Shown piece after piece: positions 8,677 to 16,351 of a stretch of 62,775 nucleotides of DNA. Position 1 is the stretch's first letter. Every line of letters begins with the position of its first letter. The translations under genes and the position numbers were made by a program. The notes below the pieces were generated by a model that saw only the letters and a program-made list of their open reading frames with translations, ran no database searches and had not been told where the DNA came from. This stretch comes from Clostridium sp. CAG:678 (lineage in GTDB: Bacteria; Bacillota; Clostridia; Oscillospirales; Acutalibacteraceae). Where the stretch lies: positions 80,282 to 143,056 of the forward strand of contig HF991804.1 in NCBI GenBank assembly GCA_000431535.1, in the 5' to 3' direction.

Positions 8677-9495
8677 CTATAAATGATTGCGCGCCCAGTG
8701 AAACAGATATTGCTGGGCAATGCCCTCGTAGCCTTTAAAACATTCCGGCAGACCGTTCGGGTAGTGCTGCATCACCCGTTTCATCCACACATCAACCGGA
8801 AAACAGCGTATAAACTGAAAGCCGAACAGCAGGGCGCAGTTTGCAACTTTTTCCCCCACGCCGTATATGGAAAGCAGGGCTTTTTTTGCGTCATCAAGAT
8901 CCATTGCCTTTATCTTTGCAAGGTCGATCTTCCCGCTTTCAACATCGTCTGCAAGTTTTTTAACATATTTGGCGCGGTAACCAAGCCCCATCCCCGCAAG
9001 CGCCTCAGCGGAAAGCGCGCTAAGCGTTTCGCTGCCCGGAAACGCATGCCAGCCGGGGCGTATTTCCCTGCCGTATGTATCGCATAGGCGTTTAATGATC
9101 CCTTTGATCCTTTTAATGTTGTTTTGCTGGCTGATCACAAAAGAAACAAGCGCCTCCCACGGTTCCTGATTCAGAATGCGGATGCCGTAGTATTCGTCTA
9201 TCGTTTCGCGCACCAGTTCATCCTCTTTAAGCTTTTCACAGATGGCGGCGTAATCCCGGTCCAGATCAAAATAGCGGCGCCAAACCGCCTGAAAATCCGC
9301 CAAAGAGGTGTCTTTCAGAATAAAAATGCCGTTCTCTTCTTTTATATTCAGGTATTTTCCGTACGCAACGCCGCTCCAGGAACCGTCCGTCTGCTCTTCC
9401 CAGCGGAACGCCTCGCCGCAGTCCAGAGTCAGCGGCAGGCTCAGGCAGGCAACGTCTTTTAAAACAATGCCGTTTTTGCGCGCTTCAATTATCAT
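8677..9495 (-). CDS. 8-oxoguanine DNA glycosylase/AP lyase (OGG family)
   Basis: Base-excision repair enzyme of the HhH-GPD superfamily, expected to remove 8-oxoguanine opposite cytosine and nick the abasic site. The 272 residues contain an N-terminal TBP-like domain (about 1-105, with LDCGEAFRW at 24-32) and the helical HhH domain. The hairpin reads GVGEKVANC with the candidate Schiff-base lysine K216, and PVDVW supplies the catalytic aspartate D235. Having both residues indicates a bifunctional enzyme. A 3-methyladenine glycosylase annotation is possible by general homology, but the lysine argues for OGG. It is the first gene of the transcript that includes rsmE. Confidence 0.88.
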   Translation of the reverse strand: MIIEARKNGIVLKDVACLSLPLTLDCGEAFRWEEQTDGSWSGVAYGKYLNIKEENGIFILKDTSLADFQAVWRRYFDLDRDYAAICEKLKEDELVRETIDEYYGIRILNQEPWEALVSFVISQQNNIKRIKGIIKRLCDTYGREIRPGWHAFPGSETLSALSAEALAGMGLGYRAKYVKKLADDVESGKIDLAKIKAMDLDDAKKALLSIYGVGEKVANCALLFGFQFIRCFPVDVWMKRVMQHYPNGLPECFKGYEGIAQQYLFHWARNHL

Positions 9496-9902
9496 TCTCT
9501 GTATAATTTCCCCTCGTTTTCTTTACACAGATTATAGCATATTATGCGTGTTTTAGGAATATCAAAATCAGCAAAATCACTAAAAAAATCTGTAATAATT
9601 TGTAACTTTACAAAATGTTGAAAACTCTGTGTAAAGTATTGAAAACTGCGCGGATTTTACGCAAATTTAACTTTTCAACAGCAAAATTCCACCTAAACAA
9701 GCCGTTTTTCCGTATACTTTTTAACATTTTCAACATCGTTTTAAACATTTTTATTATGTAAACGGGTCTATACTTTTTGTTATCACAAAGGTGTGTCAAG
9801 CATTATTTTATTGCGTTTTTCACCAAAAATCAATATTCTGATCCTTGTATAAATTCAGGGGAAATATCCAACACTATCTGTATAAAAAAGGAAAGGAACA
9901 GA
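9496..9902. other. AT-rich intergenic stretch, no gene seen
   Basis: About 400 bases between divergent genes. No frame with a ribosome site or family resemblance was found. It contains repeated nine-base words: TGTTGAAAA at 9616, TATTGAAAA at 9637, and TTTTCAACA at 9672 and 9727, i.e. inverted copies of one motif. A sigma-A promoter could not be placed with confidence for either flanking gene. Confidence 0.5.
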
Positions 9903-10172
9903 ATGATGATAAAGGGTGTAAATAAACAGGTGCTGGAGGTTACAAACACCGAAAATCCTTATTTTGAAAAGATTATTTTTTTTGTTAAGCCGGAATATGT
10001 GAATGCGGACAGGGAAAAATTAAAAAAAGAAGCGCATCTTTTGGCAAAATCAGCAAATAAACCGCCGCGCGCGCGAAAAACCAAGCGGGAGATCCGCTAT
10101 ATCTGTATTCAAAGCGCGCTTTGTGTGGGCGCGGGGATCGCAATAACGTTTCTTTTAAATTATTTCACCTGA
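9903..10172 (+). CDS. Small single-pass membrane protein, unknown function
   Basis: An 89-residue protein. The start at 9903 (ATGATG) is chosen because of the AAAGGAA site six to ten bases upstream; the frame is open further 5' but without a start signal. It begins MMIKGVNKQVLEV, has a cytoplasmic part rich in K/R (KPPRARKTKREIR at about 52-64), and ends in one transmembrane helix (about 69-88). Small proteins of this shape are common in Clostridia and I know no assigned function. It is followed 59 bases later by the SleB-type hydrolase on the same strand, so the two may be co-transcribed. This could hint at a sporulation link, but that is only inference. Confidence 0.72.
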   Translation: MMIKGVNKQVLEVTNTENPYFEKIIFFVKPEYVNADREKLKKEAHLLAKSANKPPRARKTKREIRYICIQSALCVGAGIAITFLLNYFT

Positions 10173-10231
10173 TCAGCGGTTTGTTTGAAACATTTTGCCG
10201 CTTAGCATAGAAAAGAAAGGATTTGTTTTAA

Positions 10232-10945
10232 ATGACGATATATAAAGCGTTTCGGAATTTTTATATCTTTCTGATCTCTCTCGCCGTTGCGCTCGGCGCA
10301 ATCGGCGGCGGATTTCTGGCTTATGAACTGTGCTATCCCGATTCCGGGGATGCCGCATATGTTCTTTCCAAATACGGCTCAACGGGCAACGAGGTCAGAA
10401 CTTTGCAGCAGAAGTTAAAGGATTTGGGCTTTTATAACGGCAGTGTAGACGGCATCTTCGGCTCGCAGACCCAGTCTGCCGTGCGCAGTTTTCAGCGAAG
10501 CGTCGGCATTACGGCGGACGGAATCGCCGGCCCCACAACGCTGCTCTATTTGGGTCTGGATACGGGTGCAAGCAGCCCGTCCACCCAATATTCCAGTTCA
10601 GATGTGCAGCTGCTTGCCAAGGTCATTTCCGCCGAGGCAAGGGGCGAGAGTTATGAAGGGCAGGTAGCGGTTGGCGCGGTCGTGCTGAACCGTGTTGCGC
10701 ATCCCTCGTTTCCGGACAGCATCAGCGGCGTTGTGTATCAGGCAGGCGCGTTCTCCTGCGTGTATGACAGCAACTGGAACGAGCCGGTTGCGGAATCGTC
10801 CAAACGCGCGGCGATAGACGCTATTAACGGCTGGGATCCCACCGGCGGCGCGATCTTTTATTTTAATCCGGATAAAACGAACGATCAGTTTATGCATTCG
10901 CGCCCCGTTATCACGATTATCGGCAACCACAGATTTTGCAGCTGA
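10232..10945 (+). CDS. sleB: SleB-type spore cortex-lytic enzyme / cell wall hydrolase
   Basis: Peptidoglycan hydrolase of the SleB/CwlJ family, which in spore formers acts on muramic-delta-lactam-containing cortex during germination. The 237 residues comprise an N-terminal hydrophobic segment (about 11-30, signal or anchor), a peptidoglycan-binding domain (about 48-108, with [14 protein letters not shown] and [12 protein letters not shown]), and a C-terminal Hydrolase_2 domain (about 125-237, with [22 protein letters not shown], whose glutamate in AEARGE is the expected catalytic acid). The ATG is preceded by AGAAAGGA. No YpeB partner gene lies next to it, unlike in Bacillus. A vegetative role in wall turnover cannot be excluded. 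Confidence 0.9.
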   Translation: MTIYKAFRNFYIFLISLAVALGAIGGGFLAYELCYPDSGDAAYVLSKYGSTGNEVRTLQQKLKDLGFYNGSVDGIFGSQTQSAVRSFQRSVGITADGIAGPTTLLYLGLDTGASSPSTQYSSSDVQLLAKVISAEARGESYEGQVAVGAVVLNRVAHPSFPDSISGVVYQAGAFSCVYDSNWNEPVAESSKRAAIDAINGWDPTGGAIFYFNPDKTNDQFMHSRPVITIIGNHRFCS

Positions 10946-10964
10946 TTTGTTGCTTAATGTATAG

Positions 10965-11030
10965 GTCGGCGCGGTTCAGCCGACTTTATCAACGGTATGA
11001 CCGGGCGGATATTTCCGCCCGGTTTATTTT
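10965..11030 (+). terminator. Terminator with conserved upstream motif (copy 1)
   Basis: Hairpin GTCGGC-GCGGTTCA-GCCGAC (10965-10984) is followed by the strong terminator stem ACCGGGCGGA / TCCGCCCGGT (11000-11023) and a T-rich tail. The bases GGTTCAGCCGACTTTATC (10973-10990) and the following ACGGTATGA recur with few changes at 48099-48126, again just before a terminator. Here it separates sleB from the convergent lysR gene. Confidence 0.75.
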
Positions 11031-11916
11031 ATATATTTTTTGGTGTGTTGTTTGTTTTCCAGAGTGCGCAGAACTCTTCCACGGCAGGGGATAAAAATTT
11101 GCTTTTGTGACGGATGATATTCAGATCCCGCTTGATCTCCGGCACAAGCGGAATTTCACAGAGCGTGCCGCTGTCCAGGCGTTCTTTCGCCAGCAGATAC
11201 GGCAGTATGGCAACGCCGATCCCTCTTTCCGCCGCGTTTAAAAGCGCCTGCGTTCCCGTGCTTTCCATAACGGGCGTTATCGTCAGCCCTGCCACGGCGA
11301 AATAAGCGTCTGTGATCTCCCGAACCGCGCTGCCTTTTTCACGGGTCAAAAACGGCTCGCGGGCAAGCTGCTCCGGCGTTACGCGTTTCGCGCCGGCAAG
11401 CGTTCCGCCGTGGGCGGCAACGGCGCATAATCTGTCCGCTCCGAAAGGCTCGGCAAGGATTTCCGGGCTTTGCGGCTGTTTTTCCGTAAAGCCCACGTCA
11501 ATCTCGTTTGCAAGCACTTTCTTTTCGATTTCGTCTGAATTTCCCACCACAGCCGTAACGGTGATCTCCGGGCGGATCGTTTTATACCGCTTTAAAATAT
11601 CCGGCAAAAGTTTTGTGCCGGTGGTTATGCTTGCGCCGATTCGGATCTTACCCAAAGTGTCCGGGTTTTTTACGCTTCGGTTTGCCTCGTCAAACAGGCC
11701 GCATATTTTCAGGGCGTAGTCATAGAGCCGCCTGCCGTTTTGGGTGGGATAAATTTTTTTGCCGATACGGTCAAACAGTTTTGTTCCGTAATATTCCTCC
11801 ATTTCCTTAACGGCAAGGCTTACGGAAGGCTGCGCTATGTGCAGTTCCTGCGCCGCTTTTGTGATGCCGTTGTTTTGAAATACGCTTAAAAAGATCCGGA
11901 TGTGGCGTAAAGTCAT
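11029..11916 (-). CDS. LysR-family transcriptional regulator
   Basis: DNA-binding regulator of 295 residues with an N-terminal winged helix-turn-helix (TKAAQELHIAQPSVSLAVKE at about 19-38) and a periplasmic-binding-protein-like effector domain (about 88-290). The ATG at 11916 has AGAGGTG six bases upstream and matches the usual MTLRHIRIF opening; a GTG at 11925 is in frame but less well placed. It is divergent from the two chromate-type transporter genes, the classic layout for a LysR regulator and its target. The shared 118-base region is very AT-rich and contains TAAGTAA (11930) and TTACTTA (11981) as inverted arms, possible binding sites. The effector is unknown. Confidence 0.92.
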   Translation of the reverse strand: MTLRHIRIFLSVFQNNGITKAAQELHIAQPSVSLAVKEMEEYYGTKLFDRIGKKIYPTQNGRRLYDYALKICGLFDEANRSVKNPDTLGKIRIGASITTGTKLLPDILKRYKTIRPEITVTAVVGNSDEIEKKVLANEIDVGFTEKQPQSPEILAEPFGADRLCAVAAHGGTLAGAKRVTPEQLAREPFLTREKGSAVREITDAYFAVAGLTITPVMESTGTQALLNAAERGIGVAILPYLLAKERLDSGTLCEIPLVPEIKRDLNIIRHKSKFLSPAVEEFCALWKTNNTPKNI

Positions 11917-11979
11917 GCGGTTCACCTCTTAAGTAATATATATAATAAAATCATTATGTAAATAATATAATAATACTAT

Positions 11980-12008
11980 TTTACTTATATTTCAAGCAGG
12001 CGTATAAT
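11980..12008 (+). promoter_or_regulatory. Promoter of the chromate-type transporter operon
   Basis: TTTACT (11980-11985) and TATAAT (12003-12008) with a 17-base spacer, just before the ribosome site AAGGAAAGGAG and GTG start at 12035. The TTACTTA arm of a possible LysR site (11981-11987) overlaps the -35 element, which would suit regulation by the divergent regulator. Confidence 0.7.
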
Positions 12009-12034
12009 AGAGCCGCAAGGAAAGGAGTGCGCCT

Positions 12035-12631
12035 GTGGAACAGAAAGAGAAAAAAGATAAAAAGAAACTGCGCGCCGTTTTGCCGAAACTGTTTTTTTCC
12101 ACGCTGTATATCAGCGCGTTCACCTTCGGCGGCGGGTATGTTATCGTTACACTGTTTAAAAAGAAATTTGTGGATGAATATAAATGGATCGATGAACAGG
12201 AGATGCTGGATCTTGTTGCCATTGCCCAGTCCTCCCCCGGCGCCATAGCCGTAAACGGCGCGATTGTAACCGGGTATAAACTTGCCGGGCTGATCGGCGC
12301 CGCGGTTGCCGCGTTTGCAACGATCATTCCGCCTTTTGTTGTGATTTCCGTGATCTCTGTTTTTTATGAGGCGTTTAAAAGCAACGTGATCGTGGCGTCC
12401 ATGCTTACGGGCATGCAGGCAGGCGTCGGCGCCGTTATCGCCAGCGTAGTCTATGATATGGCGCTGGATATCTTCAAGCAGAAAAGCGCCGGTTCGGTTG
12501 TGATCATGGCAGGCGCGTTTGCCGCCTCCTGTTTTTTCAATGTCAATGTGGTCTATATTATTCTGGTTTGTGCCGCTATCGGCGTTATCAAAGCGCTGAT
12601 CCGCCGCAAAAGGGGGAGGGCGCAAAAATGA
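12035..12631 (+). CDS. chrA: Chromate transporter family protein, first half-size subunit
   Basis: Membrane transporter of the CHR family, short form of 198 residues with about six hydrophobic helices. The family signature FTFGGGYVIV (about 29-38) and the SSPGAIAVNGA motif (about 68-78) are both visible. It starts at GTG 12035 behind an excellent AAGGAAAGGAG site. Its stop overlaps the ATG of the second subunit by four bases (ATGA). Paired short CHR proteins usually work together as a heterodimer equal to one long transporter. Chromate efflux is the named activity of the family, but for gut anaerobes the true anion is uncertain. A soluble, charged N-terminus (KEKKDKKKLR) precedes the first helix. 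Confidence 0.88.
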   Translation: MEQKEKKDKKKLRAVLPKLFFSTLYISAFTFGGGYVIVTLFKKKFVDEYKWIDEQEMLDLVAIAQSSPGAIAVNGAIVTGYKLAGLIGAAVAAFATIIPPFVVISVISVFYEAFKSNVIVASMLTGMQAGVGAVIASVVYDMALDIFKQKSAGSVVIMAGAFAASCFFNVNVVYIILVCAAIGVIKALIRRKRGRAQK

Positions 12632-13197
12632 TTTATCTGCAATTGTTTTTAAGTTTTTTACAGATCGGGCTGTTCAGCTTCGGCGGCGGCTATGCGTCCC
12701 TGCCGCTGATTCAGGAACAGGTGGTTACCCAGCATCAGTGGCTCACCATGAGCGAGTTTACCGATCTGATCACGATCTCTCAGATGACCCCGGGGCCGAT
12801 CGCTGTGAATTCCGCCACGTTCGTTGGCATCAAAATCGCGGGTATCGGCGGCGCGCTCTGCGCAACGGCTGGCTGTATCCTGCCAAGCTGTATTATTGTT
12901 ACCCTGCTGGCAAAACTTTATTTTAAATACAGAAATCTAACGGTGATGAGTGATGTATTGTCCGCGCTGCGCCCGGCGGTGGTTGCCATGATCGCGGCGG
13001 CGGGCGTGTCCGTGCTCGTTTCCGCTTTCTGGGGAGAGCGCATCAATATTCAGGCAACGCAGTGGGTGCTTGTTGCGGCGTTTGCCGTCTGTTTTGTTCT
13101 GCTGCGCAAAACGAAACTCAATCCCGTTTGGGTCATGGTTATTGCCGGCGTGATCAATACGGCGTATACGCTGATCTCCAGCGCCGTTACATCGTGA
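12628..13197 (+). CDS. chrA: Chromate transporter family protein, second half-size subunit
   Basis: Second short CHR-family protein, 189 residues. The start at ATG 12628 is chosen because it overlaps the previous stop and is preceded by AGGGGGAGGG; the frame is open further 5' but inside the first gene. The signatures FSFGGGYASL (about 14-23) and MTPGPIAVNSA (about 52-62) match those of the first subunit, showing an old duplication. About five to six membrane helices are expected. The two genes and the divergent LysR gene form one unit. The physiological substrate is not shown by sequence. Confidence 0.88.
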   Translation: MIYLQLFLSFLQIGLFSFGGGYASLPLIQEQVVTQHQWLTMSEFTDLITISQMTPGPIAVNSATFVGIKIAGIGGALCATAGCILPSCIIVTLLAKLYFKYRNLTVMSDVLSALRPAVVAMIAAAGVSVLVSAFWGERINIQATQWVLVAAFAVCFVLLRKTKLNPVWVMVIAGVINTAYTLISSAVTS

Positions 13198-13209
13198 CGG
13201 CTGAATATT

Positions 13210-13288
13210 GCCGCGCCGTTTGTTTTTTACAATCTTTCTGGTTTTGCGGACTCAACCGACCTTTTTTATTCAAAAGGTCGGGCGCGGC
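13210..13288 (+). other. Nested inverted-repeat structure downstream of chrA pair
   Basis: Outer arms GCCGCGC (from 13210) and GCGCGGC (to 13288) enclose a perfect inner hairpin CCGACCTTTT-TTATTC-AAAAGGTCGG (13256-13281). It lies between the second transporter gene and the following terminator. It could be part of a 3' UTR structure or a palindromic repeat; no function is known to me. Confidence 0.5.
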
Positions 13289-13308
13289 TTAGGACTCATT
13301 CTCATAAG

Positions 13309-13338
13309 AAAAGCCTCTCTTTTACAGAGAGGCTTTTT
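13309..13338. terminator. Intrinsic terminator between convergent genes
   Basis: Stem AAGCCTCTC / GAGAGGCTT with a seven-base loop, flanked by T on the plus strand and A-rich sequence on the other side. It can end both the chrA operon and the aminopeptidase operon. Confidence 0.83.
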
Positions 13339-13348
13339 GCATAGTATC

Positions 13349-14752
13349 TTATTTTGTAAAGAACGTGCGGAAAGCTTTGTATGCCATATATACATCGATC
13401 TTGCTGACCACTTCATAGGGCGCGTGCATGGAAAGCACGGGCACGCCTACGTCAATGGTGTCCACATCCAGATTTGCGATATACATGGCAACCGTTCCGC
13501 CGCCGCCGGCATCCACTTTGCCAAGTTCGCCGCTCTGCCATAAAACGCCGTTGTTTTCAAGCAGCGCCTTTACCCAGCTTACAAATTCTGCGGAGGCGTC
13601 GTTTGTTTCGCTCTTGCCGCGGCTGCCGGTAAACTTGGTTACGCAAACGCCGTTGTTGATCAGGCTGGAATTGTTCTTTTCATAGGCGGATGCCCAGGTG
13701 GGGTCAAACGCCGCGTTCACATCTGCGGAAAGGCATTTGCTGCGGCGCAGCACATCCCTGCCCTCGCAGCCCTCCAGGCGGGCAAGATCCTCTATAAAGT
13801 ATTTCAGATAACTGGAATTCAAACCGGTGCTGCCAACGCTGCCGATCTCCTCTTTATCCGTAAGCACGGTGATCGCCGTGTATTCGGGCGCGTCGTCGAT
13901 CTCTGCGATCGCTTCAAAAGCAGGGTAAGCGCAAACTCTGTCGTCGTGGCCGTAACCGCCGATCATACTTCTGTCAAAGCCGATATCGTCCACGGTAAAG
14001 GCGGGCACAAGTTCCAGTTCTGCGGAAAGGAAATCACGCTCCACAATGCCGTATTTTTCATAAAGAATGTTGAGGATATTCAGCTTGATCTTTTCGCTTT
14101 CCTCATCGTCTTTGAACGGGCGGGAGCCGATCAGCACATTCATTTCCTCGCCCTTGATCAGTTCGTTGGGTTTTCTGGTGTACTGCTCCACGGCAAGGTG
14201 GGGCAGAATATCCGTAATGCAGAATTTCGGCTCGCCCGGCTCTTCGCCAAGGCGGATATCCACATGCGTGCCGTCGTTCTTGCAGATCCTGCCGTGCAGG
14301 GAGAGGGGAATGGCGCTCCACTGGTATTTTTTGATACCGCCGTAGTAATGCGTTTTAAAGAAAGCCAGTGCGCCGTCTTCATAAACCGGGCACTGCTTCA
14401 GATCCACACGGGGGGAGTCAATGTGCGCCGCAACGATGCGCACACCCTCTTTTACAGGCTTTTTTCCTTTAACGCAAAGGATCACCGCTTTGCCGCGGTT
14501 GGCAACATATACTTTCTGGCCGGGCGTGAGCGGCGCGCCGAATTCGTCAAATTTTGTAAATCCGGCAGTCTGCGCCGTTTCCTCTGCCCATGCGGCAACT
14601 TCACGCTCTGTTTTGTTGTTCCACAAAAAGGCTTTGTAGCCCTCGCAGAATGTGTCGCAGAGTTTCAGTTCTTCGTCGCTCATAAAGTCAACGCCGTTTT
14701 GCTTGTCGTTAAACAGCATCTTCTTCAGTTCTTTTGCGCTTTTTTCACTCAT
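13349..14752 (-). CDS. apeB: M18 family aminopeptidase
   Basis: Cytoplasmic dinuclear-zinc aminopeptidase of peptidase family M18 (aspartyl aminopeptidase type), 467 residues. The expected metal and catalytic residues are in recognisable motifs: AAHIDSPR (about 107-114), the central GGYGHDDRVCAY, TDKEEIGSVGS, and SMHAPYEV near the C-terminus. It releases N-terminal residues, typically acidic ones, from peptides. The ATG overlaps the TGA of the upstream Sua5-CoaE fusion gene (ATGA) and has AAGGAGGA upstream, so it is translationally coupled and the last gene of the operon. The gene looks intact. Confidence 0.93.
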   Translation of the reverse strand: MSEKSAKELKKMLFNDKQNGVDFMSDEELKLCDTFCEGYKAFLWNNKTEREVAAWAEETAQTAGFTKFDEFGAPLTPGQKVYVANRGKAVILCVKGKKPVKEGVRIVAAHIDSPRVDLKQCPVYEDGALAFFKTHYYGGIKKYQWSAIPLSLHGRICKNDGTHVDIRLGEEPGEPKFCITDILPHLAVEQYTRKPNELIKGEEMNVLIGSRPFKDDEESEKIKLNILNILYEKYGIVERDFLSAELELVPAFTVDDIGFDRSMIGGYGHDDRVCAYPAFEAIAEIDDAPEYTAITVLTDKEEIGSVGSTGLNSSYLKYFIEDLARLEGCEGRDVLRRSKCLSADVNAAFDPTWASAYEKNNSSLINNGVCVTKFTGSRGKSETNDASAEFVSWVKALLENNGVLWQSGELGKVDAGGGGTVAMYIANLDVDTIDVGVPVLSMHAPYEVVSKIDVYMAYKAFRTFFTK

Positions 14753-16317
14753 AAAGATTCCTCCTTGAACAGTTTGAGTTGTGATAGTATATCTCTGCCG
14801 TCGTTTATAACGGTAAAATCCGAATTTTCCTTAAAAAATGTTTCGCTGTGCTGCGCGTTCATTCTTTCGCGCGCCTGTGTTTCGGTAATGCCGTCGCGCT
14901 CCATGATCCGCTTCAGGCGCAGTTCTGCCGGCGCGGTAACGCTCAGCACCCGTGCGCAGAGTTTGTCTGCGCCGCTCTCAAACAACTGCGGTGCGTCCAG
15001 CACGCAGGGAAATTTGGCGTTGCTCTCGCACAGTTCGATCACTCTGGGGTGCATGATGCGGTTGAGCCTGTGCAGCAGATCCCGGTTACGGAATACTTTT
15101 TCAGCAAGTAATTTTCTGTTCAGCACGCCGTTTTGAACGGTGTCTGCGCCGAATTTTTCGGCAATCAGCGGCAGCAGCGGCGAACCCTTTTTCGTCAGTT
15201 TTTTTGAAAAAAGATCTGCGTCAACAATAGTATATCCCATATCCTGCAGTTTTTTTGCAACATAACTTTTCCCCGCGCCGGTCTGCCCGGTCAGGCCGAT
15301 CAAAAACGGCTTTTCCAGGTCGATCACGCAGAACGCCGCCGCGCGGATCAGGCGGTTATAGACCGCAAGACCAACGCCGGTCAGCTTCGGGTTGCGGGCA
15401 TATACCTTTTTCGCGCCCAGTTCGTCCAGTCTGCGCAAAGCGTCAAACAGCGCATGGCTCTGGCTCAGGTCGTCGCCCTCTCTGCCGAACGTAACTTTCG
15501 GTATTGTAATCTCGTCGCCCTCGTAGCAAAGGGCAAAAGCGCCCGCCTGCGCGTTTACGAATCTTTCGTATTTTTCCTTTGGCGCGTTTACGATGATGAT
15601 TTTCGCCTTGGGCGCGTAATGCTTGTATTTCATGCCCGGGGAGGCGGCGGTTTCACCCTCCGCCATGCCTTCGGTAACCGCTTTGGCAATATCCACCCTG
15701 CCGATGACTTCAGACATCATTTCACGTGTGATCGCGCCGGGGCGCAGAATCGTAGGAATCTCCCCGGCAAGGGTGATCACAGTGGATTCTATGCCGAATT
15801 CGCAGCTGCCGCCGTCTATAACGGCGTCGATCCTGCCGCGCATATCTTCTATAACATATTTGGCGTTTGTTGGGCTGGGCAGCCCGCTTGTGTTCGCGCT
15901 CGGCGCCGCTATCGGCACGCCTGCCGCTTTGATCAGCGCTCTTGCCACCGGGTTTTGCGGCATGCGGATGCCAACGGTATCCAGTCCGCCGCTGACAACC
16001 CTGCCGATCTTTTCGCTTTTGGGCAGAATGATGGTGAGCGGGCCGGGAAAGAACGCGTCCATCAGCGCTTTGGCTTTGGGCGGGATCTCCCGCACAAGCG
16101 GGATCATATCCTCTTTTTCCGCAATGTGCACGATCAAAGGGTTGTCGCTCGGCCTGCCCTTTGCCTTGTATATTTTGGAAACGGCGTTTTCGTCCAGCGC
16201 GTTGGCGCCCAAACCGTAAACCGTCTCCGTGGGAAAGGCAACCAGTCCGCCGCGGCGCAGGATCGCGCCTGCCTCGGCAATGTGTTCACTTGTTGGTTTA
16301 AAGATCTTCGTTTCCAT
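14749..16317 (-). CDS. Fusion: threonylcarbamoyl-AMP synthase (Sua5/TsaC) + dephospho-CoA kinase (CoaE)
   Basis: A 522-residue protein with two complete enzymes in one frame. Residues 1-337 form a long Sua5: the YrdC core (FPTETVYGLGANAL at about 28-41, KGRPSDNPLIVH, PSANTSGLPSPT) plus the C-terminal Sua5 domain (about 215-335). This makes threonylcarbamoyl-AMP for t6A in tRNA. Residues 338-522 are a dephospho-CoA kinase with the P-loop GLTGQTGAGKS (341-351), VDADLFSKK and LDAPQLFESG, the last step of coenzyme A synthesis. The two halves meet at IDLEKPFLIG without a stop or long linker. It lies between prfA (34 bases) and the M18 gene (overlap). Both parts look catalytically complete. I do not know this fusion as a common architecture. 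Confidence 0.92.
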   Translation of the reverse strand: METKIFKPTSEHIAEAGAILRRGGLVAFPTETVYGLGANALDENAVSKIYKAKGRPSDNPLIVHIAEKEDMIPLVREIPPKAKALMDAFFPGPLTIILPKSEKIGRVVSGGLDTVGIRMPQNPVARALIKAAGVPIAAPSANTSGLPSPTNAKYVIEDMRGRIDAVIDGGSCEFGIESTVITLAGEIPTILRPGAITREMMSEVIGRVDIAKAVTEGMAEGETAASPGMKYKHYAPKAKIIIVNAPKEKYERFVNAQAGAFALCYEGDEITIPKVTFGREGDDLSQSHALFDALRRLDELGAKKVYARNPKLTGVGLAVYNRLIRAAAFCVIDLEKPFLIGLTGQTGAGKSYVAKKLQDMGYTIVDADLFSKKLTKKGSPLLPLIAEKFGADTVQNGVLNRKLLAEKVFRNRDLLHRLNRIMHPRVIELCESNAKFPCVLDAPQLFESGADKLCARVLSVTAPAELRLKRIMERDGITETQARERMNAQHSETFFKENSDFTVINDGRDILSQLKLFKEESL

Positions 16318-16351
16318 GTTTATGCCTTCTGTTTGCGCCGTGTGCGCCGGA

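Noticed and set aside
9608-9799. Minus-strand frame of 63 codons
   Set aside because: No supported start signal and it covers the repeated nine-base words; not gene-like.
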